Origin: Gammaproteobacteria bacterium
GTDB lineage: Bacteria; Pseudomonadota; Gammaproteobacteria; Pseudomonadales; Azotimanducaceae
Assembly (NCBI GenBank): GCA_002684495.1
Contig: NYVG01000016.1
Coordinates: 70,422 to 134,421, forward strand
DNA length: 64,000 bases
Direction: 5' to 3'
Shown: piece after piece, positions 35,348-43,367 of the stretch
Position numbering within the stretch: position 1 is the stretch's first letter
Layout of the letters: each line of letters begins with the position of its first letter
Notes under the pieces: generated by a model
Databases searched by the model: none
What the model was told of the DNA's origin: nothing
What the model saw: the letters and a program-made list of their open reading frames with translations, nothing else
Translations under genes and position numbers: made by a program

Positions 35348-37940
35348 GGACTGAATCCTCGTCGTTCGCTGTATTGATTCGACACAGCCCCTGGAGATGA
35401 CAATAACGACATGCGCCCTTGCGCGGGGTAACGGTAGCGTCACCGTCGCGAAGTGCTTGGGCTAGGTCGACGAGCGCAAGCTGCCATTGCTGACGCTGTT
35501 CAGTCCAAGGCTCGGGCGTTGGCTTAATCTGTAGCGTGCCTGAGGCGGCCTCGGACAATGCTTGCTCGCCGATACCTACGGCTTTCACTGCCTTGTCGCT
35601 TATGCATGCATAGGCAACGCTGGCAATTTGCTCATCAAGCAGGCTGTAGATCGGTAATTGCAGATCTGTGGGCGGTGACTTTGTCGCGCCGCTCGCGGAT
35701 TTGCTGGATGATTTATAGTCGATAACCACAGCACGATTATTGACATTGTCTATGCGGTCTACGCGTAGCGCAAAGGTTAGTCCCGCGAGTTCTAGCTGAA
35801 ACTCGCGTTCAACGGCGTCGATAGTGAATGGCAGCCGCTGGCCCTCGATATCCAACCATTGCCTGACTAAATTGGCGAGCCTTGTACATTCATTGTCGAA
35901 GAATGCCTCAGGCAAGGGCGCACGTCGTTGCAGTACCTCGGTGCAGGCCTGATAAATCTGCGCTTCGGTAAGCTCGGTGAGGTGAGTGCTGGTTTTGCAG
36001 TGTTCGGCTAGATGCTGCATAACAGCGTGCAAGGTTAACCCGCGCTCCAGAGCATCTGGGAATTCGGATGGATCTCGTTCTTGCCTGAGTCCAAGCCGCT
36101 GGTGGGCAAAGGCCCGGAACGGACACTCTAATTGATCTTGCAGTGCACTAGTGCCACCAAGCATGCGCTGATCTTGTACAGGCAAGCCTTTGAAATCCTC
36201 GGTTCTGATTAATTGCACGCCGTCGCGACGATAGAAAGGGTGGTATATCTCGGGTTTCGGCAGCATCGCCACGGTTGCTTCAGCCGCGATATCGGCAATG
36301 GCCTGGCTCGGCAGCAGCTCATAACCGTCGAGTTGGCTGACATAACTGAAGTTCAATTCAGCGTCACTGTTGAGCCATTGGTTGAGCGTGCGTTGTGCAA
36401 ACTCCAATTCTTGATCAGGGGTGACTCGTGGGAGTTTATGCTGCCGTGCAACTGCAGTTGGAATAAACGGATTGAGCGATGCGGTCTGAGGGAAGCTGTT
36501 GGCATCCATACCGCACACCCAGAGATGCGAGTAATCGAATCCGGTGGTTTCAAGTAAGCCTAGCACCTGAACCTGGGAGGCGGGCCTCTGGGGTGCGAAC
36601 ATTTTGGATTGCAGATGCAGTGTCAGGAGTTCTAGGGCGGCTTCGAAAGAGATGAATTGATCATCTGCCATTTGTTCCCGACCAAGCTCTGTCATGGATT
36701 GTTGAATTTGCGTAACCGCTTGAAACTGCCCGGATTCAAGCTCGCTCAAGTTAGGCCAGTTTACCTGGCGCAATAACTCGTCGATAAAGGTCAGCCAATA
36801 GGTGAAGCGTTCGCTTGTAGGCGCATGCTCTAGATGTTGCAGCAGGGTATTGGCGGTACTATCGTCAGCAACAGAGCTTATGTCGATAACACGCTGCTCG
36901 GATGGCCAGCTGTGCAATGAGGTTATACACCACGGTGCAGTAACGAACGGCGAAAACGACAAGCTCTCTAGAGCTTCTTTCGTGATCGGGGTATGGCACC
37001 AGTTAAGTAGTACGCTGGCGTGCAGCCATGCCGGTTGATCCGCCAATGGACTGCCACCAGATAAGTCGAAACAGCGCGTAGCGCTTCCCGCCTCAGGGTC
37101 AAAGGTTACCGAAAACTGGCGCTGTACTCGGTGGTATATCTGCGCCAACTTAGGCACCACTACCGCCACTCTGGCGTTCGGTTGTTGCCGGCATACGTCC
37201 GCTGACCAACGAGCGGCTGCTGCTAGCTCAGTGGCGATGGAATCGAAAGCAAAAAGGCGTGGTTGCTGGCGTGGTGTGCGCGGTTGAGGGGGGTGTTGCC
37301 CCAACTCGATCGTGGCGAAATCAAGAATGTGTTCTGAATCCTTAAGCCATTTTACGCCGCTCGCGTCATTGCACGCTTCGAGGTAGCGCCGTTCTGTCAC
37401 GCTTAGGTGGTCAAATGCCAATAGAAGCAGTGGTTTTGTTGGTGGTTTGGCCTGCTGCAATAATGTTTTTGCCAGCTGGCCGACATAAATTTCGTCAGGC
37501 TGAGAAAGCTCAAGTACCGCTCGCGCCCAGGGTACAAACAATTCTCCACCCTCGCTGCCATCAGCCAAGGCATCGATTTCAATATCGTATCGGTACAGTA
37601 AATCTAGGGCTTGTGCAGCACTTGGGCTCAGGTGCCGGTTGCTCGGATTGGCACATTGATAAAATCGCGACAATAGCTGGCTATTGGTGAGTAGGCGCAT
37701 CGCTGTGTCGGTGTAGTCCTGCCAGGTAGCAAAGTGTTGCTGTAGCAATTGATTCAAACTCAAGCAGTGGGGGCTCGGCCATGCCTCGAGTCCGCGCGCT
37801 TGGTGTGCCTGATTGAGGCCGCGGCGCAGCTCACGCGCAAGCCGCTCGTTGGGCGTGACGATGGTGAAATCGCGACTCGCATCGAGCAGCGCGGCAGAAA
37901 TTTTTACGAACGCATTAACCACCTTGAGAGTGTAACTCAA
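35334..37940 (-). CDS. addB: AddB-like PD-(D/E)XK nuclease subunit
   Basis: An ~868-aa partner of the helicase downstream. The C-terminal RecB-like nuclease has RVDRIDNVNNRAVVIDYKSSS (split), with the D...D-Y-K catalytic set. Four Cys suited to a 4Fe-4S cluster are present: LECPFRAF before the nuclease and CRYCHLQGLC after it, as in AddB. The N-terminal half is a degenerate helicase fold (FTIVTPNERLARELRRGL). The start is uncertain: the listed codon is TTG 37940; GTG at 37922 is an alternative, and neither has a good ribosome site. It is annotated in related genomes simply as a PD-(D/E)XK nuclease or probable DNA repair protein. Confidence 0.8.
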   Translation of the reverse strand: MSYTLKVVNAFVKISAALLDASRDFTIVTPNERLARELRRGLNQAHQARGLEAWPSPHCLSLNQLLQQHFATWQDYTDTAMRLLTNSQLLSRFYQCANPSNRHLSPSAAQALDLLYRYDIEIDALADGSEGGELFVPWARAVLELSQPDEIYVGQLAKTLLQQAKPPTKPLLLLAFDHLSVTERRYLEACNDASGVKWLKDSEHILDFATIELGQHPPQPRTPRQQPRLFAFDSIATELAAAARWSADVCRQQPNARVAVVVPKLAQIYHRVQRQFSVTFDPEAGSATRCFDLSGGSPLADQPAWLHASVLLNWCHTPITKEALESLSFSPFVTAPWCITSLHSWPSEQRVIDISSVADDSTANTLLQHLEHAPTSERFTYWLTFIDELLRQVNWPNLSELESGQFQAVTQIQQSMTELGREQMADDQFISFEAALELLTLHLQSKMFAPQRPASQVQVLGLLETTGFDYSHLWVCGMDANSFPQTASLNPFIPTAVARQHKLPRVTPDQELEFAQRTLNQWLNSDAELNFSYVSQLDGYELLPSQAIADIAAEATVAMLPKPEIYHPFYRRDGVQLIRTEDFKGLPVQDQRMLGGTSALQDQLECPFRAFAHQRLGLRQERDPSEFPDALERGLTLHAVMQHLAEHCKTSTHLTELTEAQIYQACTEVLQRRAPLPEAFFDNECTRLANLVRQWLDIEGQRLPFTIDAVEREFQLELAGLTFALRVDRIDNVNNRAVVIDYKSSSKSASGATKSPPTDLQLPIYSLLDEQIASVAYACISDKAVKAVGIGEQALSEAASGTLQIKPTPEPWTEQRQQWQLALVDLAQALRDGDATVTPRKGACRYCHLQGLCRINTANDEDSVHEFD

Positions 37941-38114
37941 GCGTAGCAGGAAAGAGGTCTATCACTTTGGCGGTGCCCTGGAACAGCCGTAAATAGTAAT
38001 CCCGGTGGTGGGGCATTATGGCTAAGGCGAAAAAATACAAAGACTTTGCGGTTTTGCTATCCAGTAGGTGGCGAGAACAGCTAAAATAGAGGCGAAATTT
38101 AACGGAGCCCTGCA

Positions 38115-38234
38115 ATGTGGCATTTGATCGAAGATTTCTTTGACCAAGGTCTGGTAATGAAAGGATTGATTGGCGTTGGTTGGTTGGCTGTGATCATTAT
38201 GATCTTTAGCCTCGGTCAGCAGCTTCTCTCCTAA
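38115..38234 (+). CDS. Tiny membrane protein, 39 aa, function unknown
   Basis: A 39-codon ORF (ATG 38115, TAA 38232) with GGAG seven bases before the start. A short amphipathic head (MWHLIEDFFDQGLVMKG) is followed by one hydrophobic helix (LIGVGWLAVIIMIFSLG) of about 17 residues. It lies 24 bases before the TerB-like gene on the same strand and could share its transcript. I do not recognise the family. Such small single-pass proteins often stabilise or regulate membrane complexes, but nothing here shows a target. Confidence 0.5.
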   Translation: MWHLIEDFFDQGLVMKGLIGVGWLAVIIMIFSLGQQLLS

Positions 38235-38258
38235 TCCTCAGCATAGGTATAAGCGGCT

Positions 38259-38651
38259 ATGTGGCTATCCTCGTTCAGCACCGATCAACGTCATGTGATG
38301 TTGGGTCTTGCCCACAATGTTATTGTATCTGATGGCCTACTGGACCCTAATGAAGAAGGAATGTTGCTTGAACTCAAGCAGGAAATGGGTCTCAGCGAAG
38401 TACAGGAACTTGAATATCTCGAGCTGGAAGGGATTCAATACGTTTTCCAAGACAAGCGTTCGCGCATGGTTGTGGTCATTAACTTAATCAAGTTGAGTTA
38501 TGTCGACGGCGCGTTTGAAATTGAAGAAGAGTGTTTGCTGAAAGAGATTGCTCGTAGCTTCGACATTTCCGACAACGACTTTTTGCTCCTCGATAACTGG
38601 GTGCGCAGATTGTCCGCACTTGAAGAAGAGGCTCAAGCTTTCTTCAATTGA
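38259..38651 (+). CDS. TerB-like (DjlA N-terminal type) helical domain protein
   Basis: A 130-aa soluble, acidic, all-helical protein resembling the TerB/DjlA domain family. The two related halves carry the characteristic acidic D-G motifs: VSDGLLDPNEEGML and YVDGAFEIEEECLLKEI. TerB domains occur in tellurite-resistance and stress proteins, and their molecular action is poorly known. The start at ATG 38259 is 24 bases after the 39-aa ORF. It is probably co-transcribed with that ORF and with the downstream YdcH-like gene. Confidence 0.65.
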   Translation: MWLSSFSTDQRHVMLGLAHNVIVSDGLLDPNEEGMLLELKQEMGLSEVQELEYLELEGIQYVFQDKRSRMVVVINLIKLSYVDGAFEIEEECLLKEIARSFDISDNDFLLLDNWVRRLSALEEEAQAFFN

Positions 38652-38713
38652 CTCAAAAAACAGGTTAGCGTGCTCGGTGTACGCACCAATGAGCGCTTAC
38701 GACGAGGCCAGTT

Positions 38714-38923
38714 TTGACCCAGGCAGATGAACAAAAGAAGATACTTGAGTGGTTAGAAGGGCTGCGGGTCGAGCACAGTGACCTAGACGTAGTCATAAAC
38801 CATCTTCTTGAAGCGCGCCATCACGACACCATGCGTATTCAGCGTTTGAAACGACGCAAGCTTAAAATCAAAGACATGATCCATCGCCTAGAAAGCGAAC
38901 TGATCCCTGATCTAGATGCCTGA
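38714..38923 (+). CDS. YdcH/DUF465-like small coiled-coil protein
   Basis: A 69-aa highly charged helical protein matching the DUF465/YdcH pattern: LRVEHSDLDVVINHLLE followed by DTMRIQRLKRRKLKIKDMIHRLE. The K-K/R-x-K-L-x-L-K-D segment is the family hallmark. It likely forms a helical hairpin. The function of the family is unknown. The start is TTG 38714 with GAGG six bases before it. Its end overlaps the start of the 5'-nucleotidase gene by 8 bases, so translation is probably coupled. Confidence 0.8.
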   Translation: MTQADEQKKILEWLEGLRVEHSDLDVVINHLLEARHHDTMRIQRLKRRKLKIKDMIHRLESELIPDLDA

Positions 38924-39827
38924 AACCATACCAGCCAAGCCGTTAACAGTGGCGATCTCGTCTACCGCCTTATTCGACTTATCTACTTCAAATGAAATTT
39001 ATGAAAGCCAGGGTCTAGAGGCCTATCGACGTTATCAGATTGATCAGGAAGATGTGGTTCTAGAGCCCGGCGATGGCTACTATCTGGTAAAAAAAATACT
39101 AAATATCAATAAATTACTCGACAAACCTAGAGTCGAAGTAATACTACTGTCGCGAAATTCTGCAGATACTGGTTTACGGGTTTTCAACTCTATACGGGCC
39201 CACGATCTGGGAATAACTCGTGCAGCATTCTGCTCTGGCGCATCACCGTATCGCTATATCAATGGATTTGGCTGCGACTTATTTCTGTCGACTCATGGTG
39301 ATGATGTGCGGCTGGCCCTTGAGGAAAACGTTGCCGCGGCCACCTTGTTGGGCGGTGGCGGGGGCGCCACGGATGCAGCCGATTCGGCACTGCGGTTAGC
39401 GTTCGATGGTGACTCGGTGCTCTTTTCTGATGAGGCTGAACAGGTCTACCAACGGCATGGACTTGATGCATTTAGCCAACATGAACAGGCAAAAGCGTCA
39501 GATGTGCTTGGCGGTGGCCCATTCAAAGCTTTTCTGGCAGCCCTTCAGAGCCTGCAGCAGGAGTTTCCAGAGGGTCAAAGTCCCATTCGCACGGCCCTGG
39601 TCACCGCGCGGGGGGCGCCTGCCCACGAGCGCGTGATTCGTACCTTGCGCGAGTGGGATATAAGACTGGACGAGTCCCTGTTTTTAGGCGGCATGGACAA
39701 GACCGAGTTTTTACGCGGTTTCGCGGCAGATATCTTTTTTGACGACCACGAGTTGCATTGCAATCGCGCGGCGGGTCATTTGGCTACCGGCCATGTGCCT
39801 CATGGCGTTGTTAATCGTAAAGATTAA
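38916..39827 (+). CDS. Cytosolic 5'-nucleotidase (NT5C1-like)
   Basis: A 303-aa protein of the bacterial 5'-nucleotidase family related to eukaryotic cytosolic NT5C1. Matching segments are VAISSTALFDLSTSNEIYE at the N-terminus, VILLSRNSADTGLRVFNSI, ICR-like CSGASPYRYI, VLFSDEAEQVYQRHGLDAF and LFLGGMDKTEFLRGF. It hydrolyses nucleoside monophosphates and so may tune nucleotide pools. It overlaps the YdcH-like gene by eight bases. The context gives no further hint on the preferred nucleotide. Confidence 0.85.
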   Translation: MPETIPAKPLTVAISSTALFDLSTSNEIYESQGLEAYRRYQIDQEDVVLEPGDGYYLVKKILNINKLLDKPRVEVILLSRNSADTGLRVFNSIRAHDLGITRAAFCSGASPYRYINGFGCDLFLSTHGDDVRLALEENVAAATLLGGGGGATDAADSALRLAFDGDSVLFSDEAEQVYQRHGLDAFSQHEQAKASDVLGGGPFKAFLAALQSLQQEFPEGQSPIRTALVTARGAPAHERVIRTLREWDIRLDESLFLGGMDKTEFLRGFAADIFFDDHELHCNRAAGHLATGHVPHGVVNRKD

Positions 39828-39853
39828 GGTGAATAGGCGTAAAACAGGCTTTT

Positions 39854-39902
39854 GATAATATAAAAAATATTTTTAATATTAAAAAAGTATATTAAAATTG
39901 GT
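39854..39902. promoter_or_regulatory. Extremely AT-rich segment upstream of cysB
   Basis: About 50 bases between the 5'-nucleotidase and cysB genes are nearly all A/T (TAATATAAAAAATATTTTTAA and similar), with short inverted AATATT elements. It contrasts with the surrounding ~50% GC coding DNA. It is probably the cysB promoter and possible autoregulatory site, and may be bound by nucleoid proteins. No clean -35/-10 pair can be chosen because many match. Confidence 0.4.
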
Positions 39903-39932
39903 ATCTTGCCAATTTTACCAAAGGTTAACGCC

Positions 39933-40907
39933 ATGAAACTGCAGCAGCTTCGATACATCTGGGAAGTAGCTAATAACGGTTTAAACGTTTCTGCGGCCGC
40001 CGAATCTCTGTATACCTCTCAGCCCGGCGTCAGCAAGCAGATTCGCCTTTTGGAGCATGAATTAGGCGTAGAGATCTTTGCCCGTAATGGCAAACACCTT
40101 TCAGAAATTACCACGGTAGGGCAGCAAATTATTGCCATGGCTGGGGACATTCTGCGCCAGACGCAAACGATTAAACAAATGGCCCAAGAGTGCTCAGATG
40201 AGACTCAGGGGGCTCTGAGTATCGCCACCACCCATACCCAAGCGCTCTACGCCTTACCGCCAGTGATTCAGTCTTTTCGTCAGGCCTATCCAGATGTGAG
40301 TTTGCATATGAATCAGGGTTCGCCAGAGCAAATTGCCCAGCTCGCAGATGCGGGTACTGCTGATTTTGCGATTGCAACGGAAGGCATGGACTTGTTTCAC
40401 GACCTTGTAATGATGCCCTGCTACAGCTGGAACCGGTGTGTGGTGGTGCCCAAGGATCACCCGCTGGCACTGGTCTCGCGACTAACATTAGAAGATCTAG
40501 CGGATCTACCGATTGTGACCTATGTATTTGGTTTTACCGGGCGTTCGAAGTTGGACGATGCCTTTGGTTCGGCGAATATCACGCCCAACGTGGTCTTCAC
40601 TGCTACAGATACGGATGTCATCAAAACCTATGTTCGGCTTGGCCTAGGAGTGGGCATTATCGCCAGTATGGCTTTCGACGAAGCCCTAGACCAAGATCTT
40701 GTGCGCATCGATGCCAGCCATTTGTTCGAGCCTAGTGTGGCCTATATCGGTTTTCGGCGTGGCACCTTTTTGCGGCGCTACATGCTCAGTTTTATCAAAT
40801 TGTTTGCACCGCATTTAGATGAATGGACGGTGCAAGATGCACTGGCGTGTAAGACCCGCAAAGAGCGTGTAGAGCTGTTTGCCAAGACATCGTTACCGCA
40901 CAAATAG
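39933..40907 (+). CDS. cysB: LysR-type regulator CysB of sulfur assimilation
   Basis: A 324-aa LysR-family activator, exactly the length of E. coli CysB. The start MKLQQLRYIWEVANNGLNVS and the helix-turn-helix AAESLYTSQPGVSKQIRLLE are diagnostic. The effector domain includes the THTQALYALP segment. In known systems CysB with N-acetylserine activates cysteine-synthesis genes. Here cysH is directly next to it and cysI is 14 kb away. ATG 39933 with AAAGG upstream is chosen over an in-frame codon at 39906. Its TAG stop directly abuts the cysH stop codon. Confidence 0.96.
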   Translation: MKLQQLRYIWEVANNGLNVSAAAESLYTSQPGVSKQIRLLEHELGVEIFARNGKHLSEITTVGQQIIAMAGDILRQTQTIKQMAQECSDETQGALSIATTHTQALYALPPVIQSFRQAYPDVSLHMNQGSPEQIAQLADAGTADFAIATEGMDLFHDLVMMPCYSWNRCVVVPKDHPLALVSRLTLEDLADLPIVTYVFGFTGRSKLDDAFGSANITPNVVFTATDTDVIKTYVRLGLGVGIIASMAFDEALDQDLVRIDASHLFEPSVAYIGFRRGTFLRRYMLSFIKLFAPHLDEWTVQDALACKTRKERVELFAKTSLPHK

Positions 40908-41630
40908 CTAACCTTGTGCGATCAGATTCTGGCGATGTAACCCGCATTCTTTGTGGGTAGCGCTTTCCCACCACCAGCGTCCTGCGCGCTCGTGTTCATG
41001 GGGTGCGACAGCACGTGTACATGGCTCGCAGCCAATAGAGATAAAGCCTTGCTCATGTAGAGGATTGAAGGGTACGTGGCGGGCGCGAATGTAATCCCAC
41101 ACATCTGCTGAGCGCCAATTGGCCAAAGGGTTAAACTTTTCCAGATCCCCATTGCGGCCAGTAAATACGCTATCGATATGTACTTCGGCGAGTTCGGTTC
41201 GGGTAACACTTTGGTCGATACGCTGACCGGTAATCCAAGCATCCAACTGTGCCAGTTTGCTGCGCAACGGCTTGATCTTACGTGCGCCACAACACTCTTC
41301 GTGGCCATCATTGCGAAAACTGAAGAGACCTTTTTGCTGTACGAGTTCCGCGACGTCGTTGGGATCCGGCATAACGACTTTGATGGGTAAGTTGTAGTGG
41401 TCTCTTACGGTTTCAATAAAGCTGTAGGTTTGCGGGTGCAAACGCCCGGTGTCGAGGCTGAAAACCTCACAGTGCTGTCCCAATTGACTCATTAGGTCGA
41501 TCAAAATAACGTCTTCGGCACCGCTGAAGGAGATAGCAATGCTCTCGGCCGGGTGGCGCTCGAATGCTGACTGGATCAATTTAGTACTGTTGTTGACGAG
41601 TTGTTGTTGGTGCAGGGAGAGGGTGGTCAT
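40908..41630 (-). CDS. cysH: Assimilatory adenylyl-sulfate (APS) reductase, 4Fe-4S type
   Basis: A 240-aa reductase that makes sulfite from activated sulfate. Besides the catalytic ECGLH near the C-terminus it has CCGARKIKPL and GCEPCTRAV, the CC...CxxC ligands of a 4Fe-4S cluster. These are found in APS-reducing CysH of plants and pseudomonads and lacking in the PAPS-specific E. coli enzyme. The cell therefore probably bypasses APS kinase. The P-loop-like region ISFSGAEDVILIDL binds the nucleotide. It is convergent with cysB and divergent from thrH. Confidence 0.93.
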   Translation of the reverse strand: MTTLSLHQQQLVNNSTKLIQSAFERHPAESIAISFSGAEDVILIDLMSQLGQHCEVFSLDTGRLHPQTYSFIETVRDHYNLPIKVVMPDPNDVAELVQQKGLFSFRNDGHEECCGARKIKPLRSKLAQLDAWITGQRIDQSVTRTELAEVHIDSVFTGRNGDLEKFNPLANWRSADVWDYIRARHVPFNPLHEQGFISIGCEPCTRAVAPHEHERAGRWWWESATHKECGLHRQNLIAQG

Positions 41631-41744
41631 GACGGTTTGAACCTGTCTCTGGGTTGATTGGCGCGCAGGTTAACAACGGTTTTGGTGAATAAAAAAGAAT
41701 CTGTTGCTATATGCTTACACCTTAGACAAGGAATAAGGACGATT

Positions 41745-42338
41745 GTGGACCTACTGTGTTTAGATCTCGAAGGGGTACTAGTACCTGAAGTTTGGCAGGC
41801 GGTCGCGCGGGCGACTAAAGTGGACGGATTGTTGAAAACAACCCGAGATATCCCGGTATACGAAGACCTGATGAACTATCGTTTGGAATTGCTTGATGAG
41901 CACGACATCACTTTGTCTGATGTCCAGGCGCAAATAGCCAAGCTGCAGCCGCTGCCGGGTGCCTTCGAATTTTTACAGTGGGCACGATTGCATTATCAGG
42001 TCGCAATTATCTCCGATACCTTCTACGAGTTTGCCGCGCCGTTGATGGCGCAACTGCAGCAGCCGTTTTTGCTTTGTCACAAGTTGGTGGTAGAGCAAGA
42101 TAGGATTGTCGGATTCAAATTGCGCCAGACGGATCCGAAGCGATGCTCGGTAAAAGCGTTCAAATCATTGGATCTTCGCGTCATTGCGGCGGGAGATTCG
42201 TTCAATGATGTATCAATGTTGGAAGAAGCTGATCGCGGGATCTTTTTTCAGGCACCGGACAATGTGCGGGAACTATACCCGCAGTACCCGCTGGCTAATG
42301 ATTATGCAGAATTGCAGGCGCTGATCACCGCGCCTTAG
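41745..42338 (+). CDS. thrH: Phosphoserine/homoserine phosphotransferase ThrH
   Basis: A 197-aa HAD-family phosphatase/phosphotransferase. The first HAD motif is LCLDLEGVLVPEVW, with the nucleophile Asp and the unusual D-L-E of ThrH. Motif II is IISDTFYEF and motif IV AAGDSFNDVSML. ThrH dephosphorylates phosphoserine and can phosphorylate homoserine. GTG 41745 is chosen: AAGGA lies six bases before it, and the frame farther upstream (from 41658) encodes no family sequence. The cysB-cysH-thrH order is conserved in pseudomonads. Confidence 0.92.
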   Translation: MDLLCLDLEGVLVPEVWQAVARATKVDGLLKTTRDIPVYEDLMNYRLELLDEHDITLSDVQAQIAKLQPLPGAFEFLQWARLHYQVAIISDTFYEFAAPLMAQLQQPFLLCHKLVVEQDRIVGFKLRQTDPKRCSVKAFKSLDLRVIAAGDSFNDVSMLEEADRGIFFQAPDNVRELYPQYPLANDYAELQALITAP

Positions 42339-42362
42339 TTCATAAATTTAATTTCGATCATT

Positions 42363-42378
42363 GGTTATCTCCGTAACC
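42363..42378. promoter_or_regulatory. Inverted repeat upstream of prpB, possible operator
   Basis: GGTTA-TCTCCG-TAACC forms a 5+5 bp inverted repeat, 14 bases upstream of a TAGAAT box (42392-42397) that could be the prpB -10. A dyad beside a promoter suits a transcription factor dimer. No prp regulator gene is in the window, and the match to any known site is not established. Confidence 0.3.
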
Positions 42379-42431
42379 GGTCGGTTCAAGGTAGAATGAT
42401 CGTCGCTGAATTTCGAACACAGGAATAAATT

Positions 42432-43307
42432 ATGAGTCAAGGAGCGAAATTTCGTGCGGCTTATACGGACGAATCGCCGTTACAAATTCCGGGCACCATC
42501 AACGCATATACCGCGCTTATGGCCGAGCAAGTAGGCTATAAAGCAATCTACCTGTCTGGTGGGGGAGTGGCCAATGCGTCTTACGGGCTGCCTGACTTGG
42601 GAATGACCTCACTTAATGACGTATTGGAGGATGTTCGCCGCATTACCGCTGCTACTGAAGTGCCGTTACTGGTAGACATCGACACCGGTTGGGGTGGTGC
42701 GTTCAATATTGCGCGGACGATTCGAGATATGACGGCTGCGGGTGCGGCTGCCGTGCATATTGAAGATCAGGTTGCGCAAAAGCGCTGTGGCCACCGGCCA
42801 AATAAAGCTATTGTGTCGATCGCCGAAATGGTTGATCGCATTAAAGCAGCTGTGGATGCTAAGACCGATGCCGACTTCGTGGTTATGGCACGAACCGACG
42901 CGCTATCAGTAGACGGTTTTAATGCTGCAGTAGATCGCGCTGGCGCGTTCGCAGAGGCGGGGGCCGACGCGATTTTTGCAGAGGCTATGACCGAGATTGA
43001 CATGTATCAATCCATTGTCAGTGCAGCGGGTATACCGGTGCTGGCCAATCTTACTGAGTTCGGGCAAACGCCTCTATATACCAACAAAGAACTGGCTGGA
43101 GTCGGTATTGCTATGGCGCTGTATCCCTTATCGGCGTTTCGCGCGATGAATAAAGCGGCACTCAACGTGTATAAGGAAATTCGTGAACAAGGGACCCAAG
43201 CGGCGGTTGTAGATACGATGCAAACCCGCATGGAACTTTATGATTTTCTTGGCTACCACGAATACGAGAAAAAGCTCGACCAGTTGTTTGCAGAACAAGC
43301 AGGCTAG
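42432..43307 (+). CDS. prpB: 2-Methylisocitrate lyase
   Basis: A 291-aa lyase of the isocitrate lyase/PEP mutase superfamily that splits 2-methylisocitrate to pyruvate and succinate in the methylcitrate cycle. The active-site KRCGH is at residues 117-121 (Cys119), and VDIDTGWGG supplies the metal-binding acids. The segment [18 protein letters not shown] (residues 40-57) is typical of PrpB. The ribosome site is CAGGAATAAATT before ATG 42432. prpC follows on the same strand. The usual GntR or PrpR regulator gene is not upstream; thrH is there instead. Confidence 0.96.
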   Translation: MSQGAKFRAAYTDESPLQIPGTINAYTALMAEQVGYKAIYLSGGGVANASYGLPDLGMTSLNDVLEDVRRITAATEVPLLVDIDTGWGGAFNIARTIRDMTAAGAAAVHIEDQVAQKRCGHRPNKAIVSIAEMVDRIKAAVDAKTDADFVVMARTDALSVDGFNAAVDRAGAFAEAGADAIFAEAMTEIDMYQSIVSAAGIPVLANLTEFGQTPLYTNKELAGVGIAMALYPLSAFRAMNKAALNVYKEIREQGTQAAVVDTMQTRMELYDFLGYHEYEKKLDQLFAEQAG

Positions 43308-43367
43308 GTTGCGTAGTGGCGAAAATAGGTAAGCTCGGCTGCTGTGCTGAGCAAACGGGAGGAACTA

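Noticed and set aside
38018-38089. 23-codon ORF (MAKAKKYKDFAVLLSSRWRE...) before the 39-aa membrane ORF
   Set aside because: It has GGGG upstream but is too short and lacks any independent support; kept only as a note.
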